From assembly GCA_044375105.1 (NCBI GenBank), contig JBILNK010000018.1, positions 1 to 37,957 of the forward strand: DNA of 37,957 bases, read 5' to 3'. The DNA comes from JBIKLM01 sp044375105. GTDB lineage: Bacteria; Planctomycetota; UBA1135; GCA-002686595. Under the pieces are notes generated by a model. It had not been told where the DNA came from. It did no database searches and saw nothing but the letters and a program-made list of their open reading frames with translations. A program made the translations under genes and the position numbers. How positions within the stretch are numbered: the first letter of the stretch is position 1; each line of letters begins with the position of its first letter. Shown here piece after piece: positions 15,010 through 22,886 of this stretch.

Positions 15010-16755
15010 ATGGCTCTCGAGTTCAAGCTGCCCGACATCGGCGAAGGCATCGCCGAAGGCGAGATCGTGAAGTGGCTGGTCCAGCCCGGCGACCGGGTGG
15101 CCGAGCACCAGGCCGTGGTCGAGGTGATGACCGACAAGGCCACCGTCGAGGTGCCGGCGCCGCGCGCGGGCAAGATCCTCGAGCTGCGCGCCCAGGCCGG
15201 CCAAGTTGTGCCGGTGGGCAGCGTGATCTTCGTGCTCGAGACCGACGCCGGGGCGGCGCCCCTGCCGGCCCACGCGGGCGGCCACGGCGGCGGCCACACC
15301 GCGCCGGCCCACGCCAGCCCGGCGCTCTCGCACGCTGCCGCGCCCGCCCACGGCGCGGCGAGCCACGCCCCGGCGGCGGCCGCCGCCGGAGGTCGCCTCG
15401 AGTTCAAGCTGCCCGACATCGGCGAGGGCATCGCCGAGGGCGAGATCGTCAAGTGGCTGGTCAAGGCCGGCGATTCGGTCGCCGAGCACCAGGCCGTGGT
15501 CGAGGTGATGACCGACAAGGCCACCGTCGAGGTGCCGGCGCCGCGGCCGGGCAAGATCCTCGAGCTGCGCGCCCAGGCCGGCCAGGTGGTGCCGGTGGGC
15601 AGCGTGATCTTCGTGCTCGAGACGGCGGGAGCCGGTGCCGCGGCGACCCCCGCCGCGCCGTCTCACGCGCCGGCGGTCCATGCGCCCGCTGCAGCGCACG
15701 CGCCGGCGGCGCCCGCCCCGGCGGTTGCCCCGCCGGTCGCCGCCACCGTCGGAGCCCGCGCCGCGGCGGCCCCCATCGAACGGCCGCTGGGCAAGGTCCT
15801 GGCGGTCCCGAGCGCCCGGCGCGTGGCCCGCGAGCTGCGCATCGATCTGAACCAGGTGCCGGGCAGCGGCCGCAACGGCATGGTGCGCCGCGCGGACGTG
15901 GAGGCCTTCGCCAAGGGTGGCGCCGCGCCCCTGGCCCAGCCGGCCGCGGCGCTGTCGCCCGGGGCCGCGCCGGCCGCCCTGGCGGCCAAGCCTGCCGCCC
16001 CCGCAGCGGCCGCGCCCAAGGCCCCGGCGATCAGCCTGGCGCCCGGGCAGGCCGAGACGCGCGTGCCGTTCCGCGGCGTGCGCCGCAAGATCAGCGAGGC
16101 GATGGTGCGCTCCAAGTACACCGCGCCGCACTTCACGGTCGTCGAGGAGCTCGACGTGACCGAGCTGGTGCGCCTGCGCGAGCGCGCCAAGGAGCTGGGC
16201 CAGAAGAAGGGCATCAAGGTCACCTACATGCCCTTCATCATGAAGGCCTGCGCCAACGCGCTGAAGGAGTACCCGATGCTGAACTCCAAGCTCGACGAGG
16301 CCGCGCAGGAGCTGGTCACCTATCACCAGGTGCACCTCGGCATCGCCACGGACACGCCCAACGGCCTGATCGTACCGGTGGTCAAGAACGTCGAGCAGAA
16401 GTCGGTCCTGGCCCTGGCCAAGGAGCTGGCCGAGCTGGCCGAGCGCACGCGCGCCGGCAAGGTCAGCGCCGAAGAGCTGCGCGGCTCGACCTTCTCGATC
16501 ACCAACGCGGGCAACATCGGCGGCATCCTGGCCACCCCGATCATCAACTTCCCCGACGCGGCGATCCTGGGTGTGCACCGCATCGTCAAGCGCCCGGGCG
16601 TGGTCGAGACCCCCGAAGGCGACCGCATCGAGGTGCGCCAATACATGAACCTGTCGATCAGCGTCGACCATCGCCTGGTCGACGGCGCCGACGGAGCCCG
16701 GTTCCTGGTGCACATGAAGGATCTGCTGGAGAATCCGGGCCTGCTGGCCCTCTGA
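15010..16755 (+). CDS. bkdB: Dihydrolipoamide acyltransferase (E2) with two lipoyl domains
   Basis: The 581-residue E2 forms the core of the complex and transfers the acyl group from lipoyl-lysine to CoA. Order of domains: lipoyl domain 1 (about 1-78, lipoyl-Lys K43 in MTDKATVE), a His/Ala/Gly/Pro-rich linker, lipoyl domain 2 (about 128-206, K170), a second Ala/Pro linker, the peripheral-subunit-binding domain (about 262-300, VPSARRVARELRIDL), a third linker, and the acyltransferase domain (about 345-581) with the active site DHRLVDG (H554, D558). Branched-chain E2 proteins often have one lipoyl domain; here two are nearly identical. The first linker has about seven histidines, unusual for a swinging arm. 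The next E1-alpha gene starts six bases after the stop, so the two are tightly coupled. Confidence 0.96.
   Translation: MALEFKLPDIGEGIAEGEIVKWLVQPGDRVAEHQAVVEVMTDKATVEVPAPRAGKILELRAQAGQVVPVGSVIFVLETDAGAAPLPAHAGGHGGGHTAPAHASPALSHAAAPAHGAASHAPAAAAAGGRLEFKLPDIGEGIAEGEIVKWLVKAGDSVAEHQAVVEVMTDKATVEVPAPRPGKILELRAQAGQVVPVGSVIFVLETAGAGAAATPAAPSHAPAVHAPAAAHAPAAPAPAVAPPVAATVGARAAAAPIERPLGKVLAVPSARRVARELRIDLNQVPGSGRNGMVRRADVEAFAKGGAAPLAQPAAALSPGAAPAALAAKPAAPAAAAPKAPAISLAPGQAETRVPFRGVRRKISEAMVRSKYTAPHFTVVEELDVTELVRLRERAKELGQKKGIKVTYMPFIMKACANALKEYPMLNSKLDEAAQELVTYHQVHLGIATDTPNGLIVPVVKNVEQKSVLALAKELAELAERTRAGKVSAEELRGSTFSITNAGNIGGILATPIINFPDAAILGVHRIVKRPGVVETPEGDRIEVRQYMNLSISVDHRLVDGADGARFLVHMKDLLENPGLLAL
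15016..15624 (+). repeat. Intragenic duplication of the lipoyl-domain coding sequence
   Basis: The segment at about 15016-15243 recurs at 15397-15624 with an offset of exactly 381 bp. The longest identical run is 65 bp (15100-15164 against 15481-15545), followed by further identical runs of about 35 bp. Differences are mostly synonymous or conservative. Confidence 0.9.
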
Positions 16756-16761
16756 GCGACC

Positions 16762-17922
16762 ATGGTCGAAGGCGCCCTGCATGCCGCGGCCGAGCCCGCC
16801 CCCGGGGCGCGGGCGCCGATCCGCAACCAGCTGCTCGATTGGGATGGCCGGCCCCTGGCCGGCTTCCCGCGCTACGAGCCGGCCTTCCTGCGGCAGGTGT
16901 TCGAGCACCTGGTGACCCTGCGCACGCTGGACGAGCGCATGCTCAAGCTGCAGCGCGCCGGGCGCATCGGTTTCGTGGGCTCGATGCTGGGCCTGGAGGC
17001 CACCCTGGTGGGTGCCGCCCTGGCGCTCGAGCCCACCGACTGGCTCTGGTCGGGCCTGCGCGAGGGCGGCGCGGCGCTGATCCGCGGGTTGCCGCTGTCG
17101 GAGTACATCGCTCAGATGTATTGCAATTCGAACGACACGGCCAAGGGGCGCCAGATGTGCAACCACTTCCAGCACAAAGGCACCAACTACCCCTCCTGGT
17201 CCTCGGTCATCGGCACCCAGATCCCGCACGGGGTCGGGGCCGCCTTCGCCACGCAGCAGCGCGGCGAGCGCCACGTGCATGCGATCTTCTTCGGCGACGG
17301 GGCCTCGTCGTCGAACGGTTTCCATTCGGGGCTCAACTTCGCCGGCGTCTGGAAGGCGCCCTGCGTGTTCGTGCTGGTCGACAACGGCTGGGCGATCTCG
17401 GTACCCAGCCGGGCCCAGACCGCCAGCGGCAGCTTCGCCGAGAAGGCGCGCGCCTACGGCCTGCCGGGCTACGAGGTCGACGGCAACGACCCCCTGGCCA
17501 CCCAGGCCGCGCTCCAGACCCTGGTCGAGCGCGCCCGCGCCGGCGAGGGCCCGGCGCTCTTGGTGCTCAAGACCTATCGCCTGATGGGGCATTCGAGCTC
17601 CGACGACCCGACCAAGTACCGCGACGAGGCCGAGGTCAGCGTCTGGCGGCAACGCGACCCCCTCAAGCGCTTCCAGGCCTTCCTGGAGCTCCAGGGGCTG
17701 ATGATCCCCGGCGAGGCCGAGCGCATCGGTGAGCGCGTGACCGCGCGCATCGACCAGGAGATCCACGCGCAAGAAGCCGCCGATCCGATGCCGCTCAAGT
17801 CGCTGGTCGAGGACATCTACGCCGAGGTCCCCAAGCACCTGCGCAAGCAATACAACGAGTTCCTGCGCATCGCCGAGCGCCTGGGCCAGGCCCGGCCCGG
17901 CGACGGCGCCTTCCCGCTGTGA
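16762..17922 (+). CDS. Second E1-alpha-like subunit of a 2-oxoacid dehydrogenase
   Basis: This 386-residue protein is homologous to the E1-alpha at 12597 along its whole length (perhaps 45% identical by eye). It keeps the ThDP motif (G178-D179-G180 to D207-N208) and the branched-chain-type loop GHSSSDDPTKY (H277). It differs at cofactor-pocket positions: FPSYRDFG becomes LWSGLREGG, losing the Tyr, and NNGYAIS becomes DNGWAIS. The segment SVIGTQIPHGVGAAFA retains the family pattern. The C-terminus ends GDGAFPL, like the first copy. It starts six bases after E2 and has no E1-beta of its own, so it may share the one encoded at 13843. It could be an alternative alpha with another substrate range, a partner for an E1-beta elsewhere, or a regulatory homologue. 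Confidence 0.9.
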   Translation: MVEGALHAAAEPAPGARAPIRNQLLDWDGRPLAGFPRYEPAFLRQVFEHLVTLRTLDERMLKLQRAGRIGFVGSMLGLEATLVGAALALEPTDWLWSGLREGGAALIRGLPLSEYIAQMYCNSNDTAKGRQMCNHFQHKGTNYPSWSSVIGTQIPHGVGAAFATQQRGERHVHAIFFGDGASSSNGFHSGLNFAGVWKAPCVFVLVDNGWAISVPSRAQTASGSFAEKARAYGLPGYEVDGNDPLATQAALQTLVERARAGEGPALLVLKTYRLMGHSSSDDPTKYRDEAEVSVWRQRDPLKRFQAFLELQGLMIPGEAERIGERVTARIDQEIHAQEAADPMPLKSLVEDIYAEVPKHLRKQYNEFLRIAERLGQARPGDGAFPL

Positions 17923-18025
17923 CGATCGTCCCGGCCGCCCTGCGCCGACCCGCGCGCCGCGGCCGCACCGCCGCGCCGGCCCCCATCCGACTCGAGTCCG
18001 CTGCCGATCCACCGAAGCCACGGCC

Positions 18026-19486
18026 ATGACCAGCACCTCCCACGCCGCCCAGAGCTCCAACGCCGCCGCCTCCGCCCAGAAGCGCCCCCGCAAGGTCGTG
18101 GTCATCGGAGCGGGCCCTGCCGGCTACGTCTGCGCCATCCGGCTGGCCCAGCTCGGCCAGCAGGTGACCGTGGTCGAGAAGGCCAGCCTGGGGGGCACCT
18201 GCCTCAACATCGGCTGTATCCCCTCGAAGGCCATGATCGCCGCCGGGGCTCTGCTCGAAAAGATCGAGCGCGCCGGAGCCATGGGCATCACCGCGACGGG
18301 CGTCAAGCTCGATGTGCTCAAGCTCGTCGAATGGAAGCAGGGCATCGTCGGTAAGCTGACCGGCGGCGTGGGCGGCCTGCTCAAGAACCACGGGGTGCAG
18401 GTGCTGTACGGCAAGGCCGAGATCCAAAACCGCCACAACGTGCGGGTCAGCGGCGGCAAGGACGGCGAGCACAGCCTGGAGGTCGACGACATCGTGATCG
18501 CCACGGGCTCCGTGCCGATCGAGATCCCGGGCTTCAAGTGCGACGAAAAGGACGTCTGGTCCTCGACCGGGGGCCTGATGCCCCAGCGCATCCCCGAGCA
18601 CCTGGTGGTCATCGGCGGCGGCTATATCGGGCTGGAGCTGGGCATGATGTACCGCAAGCTGGGCAGCAAGGTGACCGTGCTGGAGGGCACCGCCGGCGCT
18701 TTGCCCGGCCAGGAGAAGGACTGCGTCAAGGCCATCGAGCGCTCGCTCAAGAAGATGGGCATCGAGCTGATCACCGAGGCCTTCGCCCAGTCCTACGAGA
18801 CCCTGGGGGCCAAGAAGCGCATCAGCTACAAGCGCCGCGACAAGCTGGAGAGCCTGGAGTGCGACCAGATCCTGTCCACCGTGGGCCGCAAGCCCTACAG
18901 CGACGGCCTGGGGCTCGACAGGGTAGGCCTCAAGGTCGACGCCAAGGGCTTCCTGTTGGTCGACAAGCAGATGCGCACCCAGGTGCCCAACATCTACGCC
19001 ATCGGCGACATCGCCGGCCAGCCGATGCTGGCACACAAGGGCAGCAAGGAGGGCTTGGTCTGCGCGGCGGCGATCAGCGGGCTGCCGGATGAATACGACG
19101 TGCGCTGCGTGCCCGCGGTGATCTTCACCTCGCCCGAGGTGGCCTCCGTGGGCTTGACCGAGGAGCAGGCCAAGGCCCAGGGGCGCGAGATCGCCGTGGG
19201 GCAGTTCCCCTTCGCAGCTTCCGGCCGCGCCATGAGCCTGATGGAGACCGAGGGCTTCGTGAAGGTGATCGCCGACGCCAAGACCGACGAGGTCCTGGGC
19301 GTGCACATGGTCGGCCCCGAGGTGACCGAACTGATCGCCGAGGCCACCCTGGCGATCGAGATGGGCGCGACCACCGAGGACATCGCCCGCACGATCCACG
19401 CCCACCCGACCCTGCCGGAGGCGATGATGGAAGCGGCCGAAGCCGTGCACACCATGGCGGTGCACATTTTCCAGAAGCGCGGCTGA
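18026..19486 (+). CDS. lpd: Dihydrolipoamide dehydrogenase (E3)
   Basis: E3 re-oxidises dihydrolipoyl-E2 and reduces NAD+. The 486-residue flavoprotein has the FAD Rossmann motif VVVIGAGPAGYVCA (about 24-37), the redox disulfide C59/C64 in GGTCLNIGCIPSK, the NAD-binding motif VVIGGGYIGLELG, the second FAD motif IYAIGDIAG, and the C-terminal dimerisation domain with the catalytic HAHPTLPEA motif. The first 20 residues are a Ser/Ala-rich extension. It follows the second E1-alpha by 103 bp and precedes lipB by 79 bp, completing the E1-E2-E3 set. Confidence 0.97.
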   Translation: MTSTSHAAQSSNAAASAQKRPRKVVVIGAGPAGYVCAIRLAQLGQQVTVVEKASLGGTCLNIGCIPSKAMIAAGALLEKIERAGAMGITATGVKLDVLKLVEWKQGIVGKLTGGVGGLLKNHGVQVLYGKAEIQNRHNVRVSGGKDGEHSLEVDDIVIATGSVPIEIPGFKCDEKDVWSSTGGLMPQRIPEHLVVIGGGYIGLELGMMYRKLGSKVTVLEGTAGALPGQEKDCVKAIERSLKKMGIELITEAFAQSYETLGAKKRISYKRRDKLESLECDQILSTVGRKPYSDGLGLDRVGLKVDAKGFLLVDKQMRTQVPNIYAIGDIAGQPMLAHKGSKEGLVCAAAISGLPDEYDVRCVPAVIFTSPEVASVGLTEEQAKAQGREIAVGQFPFAASGRAMSLMETEGFVKVIADAKTDEVLGVHMVGPEVTELIAEATLAIEMGATTEDIARTIHAHPTLPEAMMEAAEAVHTMAVHIFQKRG

Positions 19487-19517
19487 GCCTCCGTGCGCCC
19501 GGAAGCTGCACAGCGCC

Positions 19518-19533
19518 GGGCCGGGCCCGGCCC
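19518..19533. repeat. 16-bp perfect palindrome between E3 and lipB
   Basis: GGGCCGGGCCCGGCCC is its own reverse complement and lies 32 bp after the E3 stop. It could form a small hairpin but has no T-tract. Palindromes of G and C arise readily in this base composition. Confidence 0.35.
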
Positions 19534-19565
19534 CGGGGCGCTTCGGCTGCGCAGCGGAGCGGCCC

Positions 19566-20327
19566 ATGGCTGATCCGACGCTGCCGGGGGACCCGGCGGG
19601 GCCGGCGCTGCTCTACGGGCCGCCCGGAGGGGGCCCGGGCCAGCCAGCCGCCGCGCCACCCGCCGCCGAGAGCCCGGCCGGCGCAGCCCCCGCTGCGCTC
19701 GAGTGTCGCTGGCTCGGCCGCTTGGGCTACGCCGAGGGCCACGCCCTGATGCAGCGCGTGCTGGTGCAGCGCCTCGAGGACCGGGTGCCGGACCAGCTGC
19801 TGCTGCTCGAGCATGACGAGATCGTGACCCTCGGACGGCGCACGGGCTCCGGTCCCTGGGAAAGCCTTGCGGTGCCCACCCTGGAGGTCGAGCGCGGCGG
19901 GGAGGCCACCTGGCACGGTCCGGGCCAGCTGGTGGGTTACCCGATCCTCGCTCTGCCGCCGCAGCGCCGCGACCTGCACCGCTACCTGCGCGACCTCGAG
20001 CAGGTGCTGATCGATGCACTCGCCGAACTGGGTCTGCCCGCGGAGCGCCGCCCGGGCCTGACCGGGGTGTGGGTCGGAGCCCGGAAGCTCTGCTCGATCG
20101 GCGTCGCCGTGCGCCGCTGGGTCACCTGGCACGGCTTTTCGCTCAACGTGTGCAACGACCTGTCGCGGCTCGAGGGCTTCGCTTCCTGTGGGCTGGCGCC
20201 CGGCAGCATGGGCCGGGTCAGCGACCGCGTGCCGGTGCCCGCGGACGACGCCCTGCTGGCGCGCTCTGTGGCGCGGCATTTTGCCCGCTGGCATGCGAGC
20301 TGGAGCGCCGCTCGGCGCTGCCCTTGA
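19566..20327 (+). CDS. lipB: Octanoyltransferase
   Basis: LipB moves an octanoyl group from acyl carrier protein to the target lysine of a lipoyl domain, the step before LipA. The 253-residue protein has the motif RGGEATWHGPGQLVGYP (from about residue 111), the catalytic Lys K174 in VGARKLCSIG, and the catalytic Cys C208 in FASCGLAPG. The first 45 residues are a Pro/Ala/Gly-rich extension absent from E. coli LipB; a shorter start is possible but the ATG at 19566 is the first in frame after E3. It is the last gene of the dehydrogenase cluster. Confidence 0.95.
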   Translation: MADPTLPGDPAGPALLYGPPGGGPGQPAAAPPAAESPAGAAPAALECRWLGRLGYAEGHALMQRVLVQRLEDRVPDQLLLLEHDEIVTLGRRTGSGPWESLAVPTLEVERGGEATWHGPGQLVGYPILALPPQRRDLHRYLRDLEQVLIDALAELGLPAERRPGLTGVWVGARKLCSIGVAVRRWVTWHGFSLNVCNDLSRLEGFASCGLAPGSMGRVSDRVPVPADDALLARSVARHFARWHASWSAARRCP

Positions 20328-20533
20328 GAGCCGCCTGAGGCCCGGCTGAGCACGGCCTGGCGCGGGGGCTGACGGTGCGCTCGCAGACCGCGTCCGTGCG
20401 TCCTCGATGGCCGCTCGATCGTGGTTTCAGGCTCCGATCCTTGGCCGGTCTGTGTGCGGCAGGCTGATCGGCGCGGTTTTCGAGAGCTTGCGTCCAGTCT
20501 CCTCGGGTGTCGGGTCGAAGTGAGGCCAGCGTC

Positions 20534-20549
20534 GTCCTCGTCCGAGGAC
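20534..20549 (+). promoter_or_regulatory. Inverted repeat immediately before the hybrid-kinase-like gene
   Basis: GTCCTCG-TC-CGAGGAC is a 7-bp inverted repeat ending seven bases before the ATG at 20557. As DNA it could be an operator; as RNA it would cover the ribosome-binding region. No other promoter element is clear. Confidence 0.4.
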
Positions 20550-20556
20550 CGAATGC

Positions 20557-22848
20557 ATGGAGCCTCGTCCGAATCCTCCCAATCCCTCCGGTTCGGCCCC
20601 CCGGCCGCCCGGAAATCCCTTCCGTCCCGGTCCCTGGATCTTGCCGGTGGGGGTCGGCGGCCTGATCGGCGCTTGGTTCGGTCCCGAGGCCGGCCTGGCG
20701 ACCCTGGGCCTGTTCTCCCTGGGCCTGAGTCTGCATGGGCCGGCTTCCCGCGCCTCCGAAGCCCCGGCTGCGCCCGGCCCCGCGGAGGGCCAGCCCGCGG
20801 TGCCCGCAGGGGCCGCGCCGACGTCCGCAACCCCGCCCGCGCCGATCTCCCCGACGACCTTGCTGGCCGAGCTGGCCCCGGAGATCAGCGGCGCCCTGCG
20901 CGGCATGGGGCGCGTCGCCGGTCAACTGGCCGAGACCGACCTGACCCTGGCACAGCGCGATCTGGTGGACACGATCACGGGGTCCAGCGCCACCCTGGGG
21001 CATCTGCTCGGTGACGTGCTCGACCTGGCGCGCATCGACGCCGGCCGGCTCAAGCTGCGCCGCCGCGATTTCCAGCTTGCCGCGGTCACCGACCAGCTCG
21101 GCGAGGATCTCATGCCGCTCGCCTGGCGACGGGGCCTCGAGCTCTCGATCGAGCTGGCCGCCGAGCTAGCCGATTGGCATTGGGGCGACGAGCGTCGCTT
21201 GACCCAGCTGCTCTCGCACCTGCTGCGCGGCTGCCTCACCAACACCGACAGGGGCGAGGTGCGCTTGGTCGTTCTGCCGGCCAGCCTGGGCGACGAAGGC
21301 AAGGGCCCGCTGCGCTTCGAGATCCACGACTCGGCGCCCGTTCACACCCGCGCGGCCATGCTGCGCCTGCTCGAGGGAGCACCGAGTTCGGTGGAGAACT
21401 TGGCCGAACTGGACCTTTCCCTCGGCCTGCTGCTGGCCCGCGGGCTGGTGGACGTGATGGGCGGGCGCATGGGCAACCAACCCAAGCCCGAGGGCGGTAA
21501 TCTCTTCTGGGTCGAGCTGCCCCTCGAAGCCACCTCGGGCCCGAAGCAGCACATCGGAGCGGATACGAGCCAGCTCCTCGGCCGGCGACTCCTGGTGGTC
21601 GAAGCCCGCCTCGCGGCGCGTACGACCCTGGTGACCGCCACGCGCCGCCTGGGCCTGATCGTCGACGAAGCCGAGGGCTTCGATCAGGCCATCGAGCGCC
21701 TGGCGCGCTCGGCAGCGCAAGGTGAGCCATTCGATGTCATGCTGGTCGATGACGAGCTGCAGGGCGGACGCGGTCGGGAGCTGGCCCAGCGCGTGGCCCG
21801 CGAGCGCGCCGGCAGTCTGCCGGCGGTGGTGCTCCTGACCCCCGCCGGCCGCCCGCAGGATCCCGCGCGCTTGGTGGAGCTGGGTGTCGACGCCTGGATC
21901 CCCAAGCCGGTGCGGGTCCAGCGGCTGACCGAGGCCTTGCTGCACGTTTGCCGGCCCGAACAGCGCGCGACCGCGGCCGGCGGCGTGCCCGCCAGCGGCG
22001 CCGCAGCTAGGGCCCTGTTGACCTCGCCGGGCGAGCAGACCGCCCAGCGCCGTGTGCTGATCGCCTGCCAGGAGGCCTCCAGCCAGCGCCTCCTAGATGC
22101 CTGCCTGCGCCAAGGCCAGGCGCGCACCAGCGTGGTCTCGGCTCTGGCCGAACTGCCCGAACGCTTCGCCGACGGCGTTTACGACCTGGTGCTGATCGAC
22201 TCCCACGAGCCGCCGGCAGCTCGGCTGGCGGCGCTCTCGACCCTGCGCGCCATCGGAGTCACCAGCGGCAGCCGCGTGCGATTGGCCGCTCTGGTCGAGC
22301 CGGAAAATTTTGCAACCGAGCTCGAGGTTTGGCTCGAGGCCGGAGCCGACTTCTGCCTGCCTCGCCCCCGATCGGGCGCCGACTTCGCCGAGCTGGTCAG
22401 TCTGCTGCTCGAATCCACGGCCAGCGCCTCCAGCGCTCGTACCGAGAAGCTCGAAAATGTGGAGGCCCCAGCGCCTTCCAGTACCGTCATGAACAATCCT
22501 GACCAGCCGCTGCTCGATCTCGAAGTCGTCCAGAGCCTGAAGGAACTGGGCGGTCCGGAGGATCCCGGCCTGTTCGCCGAGTTGGTCGAGATGTTCCTGC
22601 GGGACACGCCGCCGCGCATCCAGGCGATGCTGGAAGCCTCCAGTAACGGGGATCCGATGGCTTTGGCCCGCGTCGCGCACTCGATGAAGTCGAGCTGTGG
22701 GAATCTGGGTGCGATGAGCCTGGCGCAACTCTGCCAAGCGATCGAAGCAGGTGGTCGCCAGGGCGACCTCGAGGCTGTGCGCTCTCTGGTGCAGCGCTCC
22801 AGCGAGGAGTACCAGAAGGTCGCGCAAGCCCTACGTGGACAGCTCTGA
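20557..22848 (+). CDS. Degenerate hybrid histidine kinase (pseudokinase) with two REC-like domains and an HPt domain
   Basis: The 763-residue protein has an N-terminal hydrophobic stretch (about 27-60, one or two membrane helices), a Pro/Ala linker, a HisKA-like dimerisation domain (about 100-170), a HATPase-like region (about 175-325), REC1 (about 343-465), REC2 (about 495-630) and HPt (about 650-760). The scaffold resembles BarA-type kinases. However, the phosphoacceptor His is replaced (the SHEIRTPLN-type box reads APEISGALR, with P108), and the N, G1 and G2 boxes of the ATP site are lost (LLRGCLTNT, HDSAPVHTR). REC1 keeps a candidate Asp (D398) and a Lys in PKP. REC2 keeps D548 but has Arg for the conserved Lys. 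HPt keeps H708 in AHSMKSSCGNLGA. It probably relays or senses phosphate rather than acting as a kinase. It sits 38 bp before the cyclase gene. Confidence 0.85.
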   Translation: MEPRPNPPNPSGSAPRPPGNPFRPGPWILPVGVGGLIGAWFGPEAGLATLGLFSLGLSLHGPASRASEAPAAPGPAEGQPAVPAGAAPTSATPPAPISPTTLLAELAPEISGALRGMGRVAGQLAETDLTLAQRDLVDTITGSSATLGHLLGDVLDLARIDAGRLKLRRRDFQLAAVTDQLGEDLMPLAWRRGLELSIELAAELADWHWGDERRLTQLLSHLLRGCLTNTDRGEVRLVVLPASLGDEGKGPLRFEIHDSAPVHTRAAMLRLLEGAPSSVENLAELDLSLGLLLARGLVDVMGGRMGNQPKPEGGNLFWVELPLEATSGPKQHIGADTSQLLGRRLLVVEARLAARTTLVTATRRLGLIVDEAEGFDQAIERLARSAAQGEPFDVMLVDDELQGGRGRELAQRVARERAGSLPAVVLLTPAGRPQDPARLVELGVDAWIPKPVRVQRLTEALLHVCRPEQRATAAGGVPASGAAARALLTSPGEQTAQRRVLIACQEASSQRLLDACLRQGQARTSVVSALAELPERFADGVYDLVLIDSHEPPAARLAALSTLRAIGVTSGSRVRLAALVEPENFATELEVWLEAGADFCLPRPRSGADFAELVSLLLESTASASSARTEKLENVEAPAPSSTVMNNPDQPLLDLEVVQSLKELGGPEDPGLFAELVEMFLRDTPPRIQAMLEASSNGDPMALARVAHSMKSSCGNLGAMSLAQLCQAIEAGGRQGDLEAVRSLVQRSSEEYQKVAQALRGQL

Positions 22849-22886
22849 CACGCCCTCTCCGCGTAATTGCCGCTGCGAGCCAAACG

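Noticed and set aside
14347..18105. A very long open frame on the minus strand, antisense to E1-beta, E2, the second E1-alpha and E3
   Set aside because: It is His/Gly/Arg-rich low-complexity sequence mirrored from GC-rich codons of the genes on the other strand, and it has no recognisable domain.
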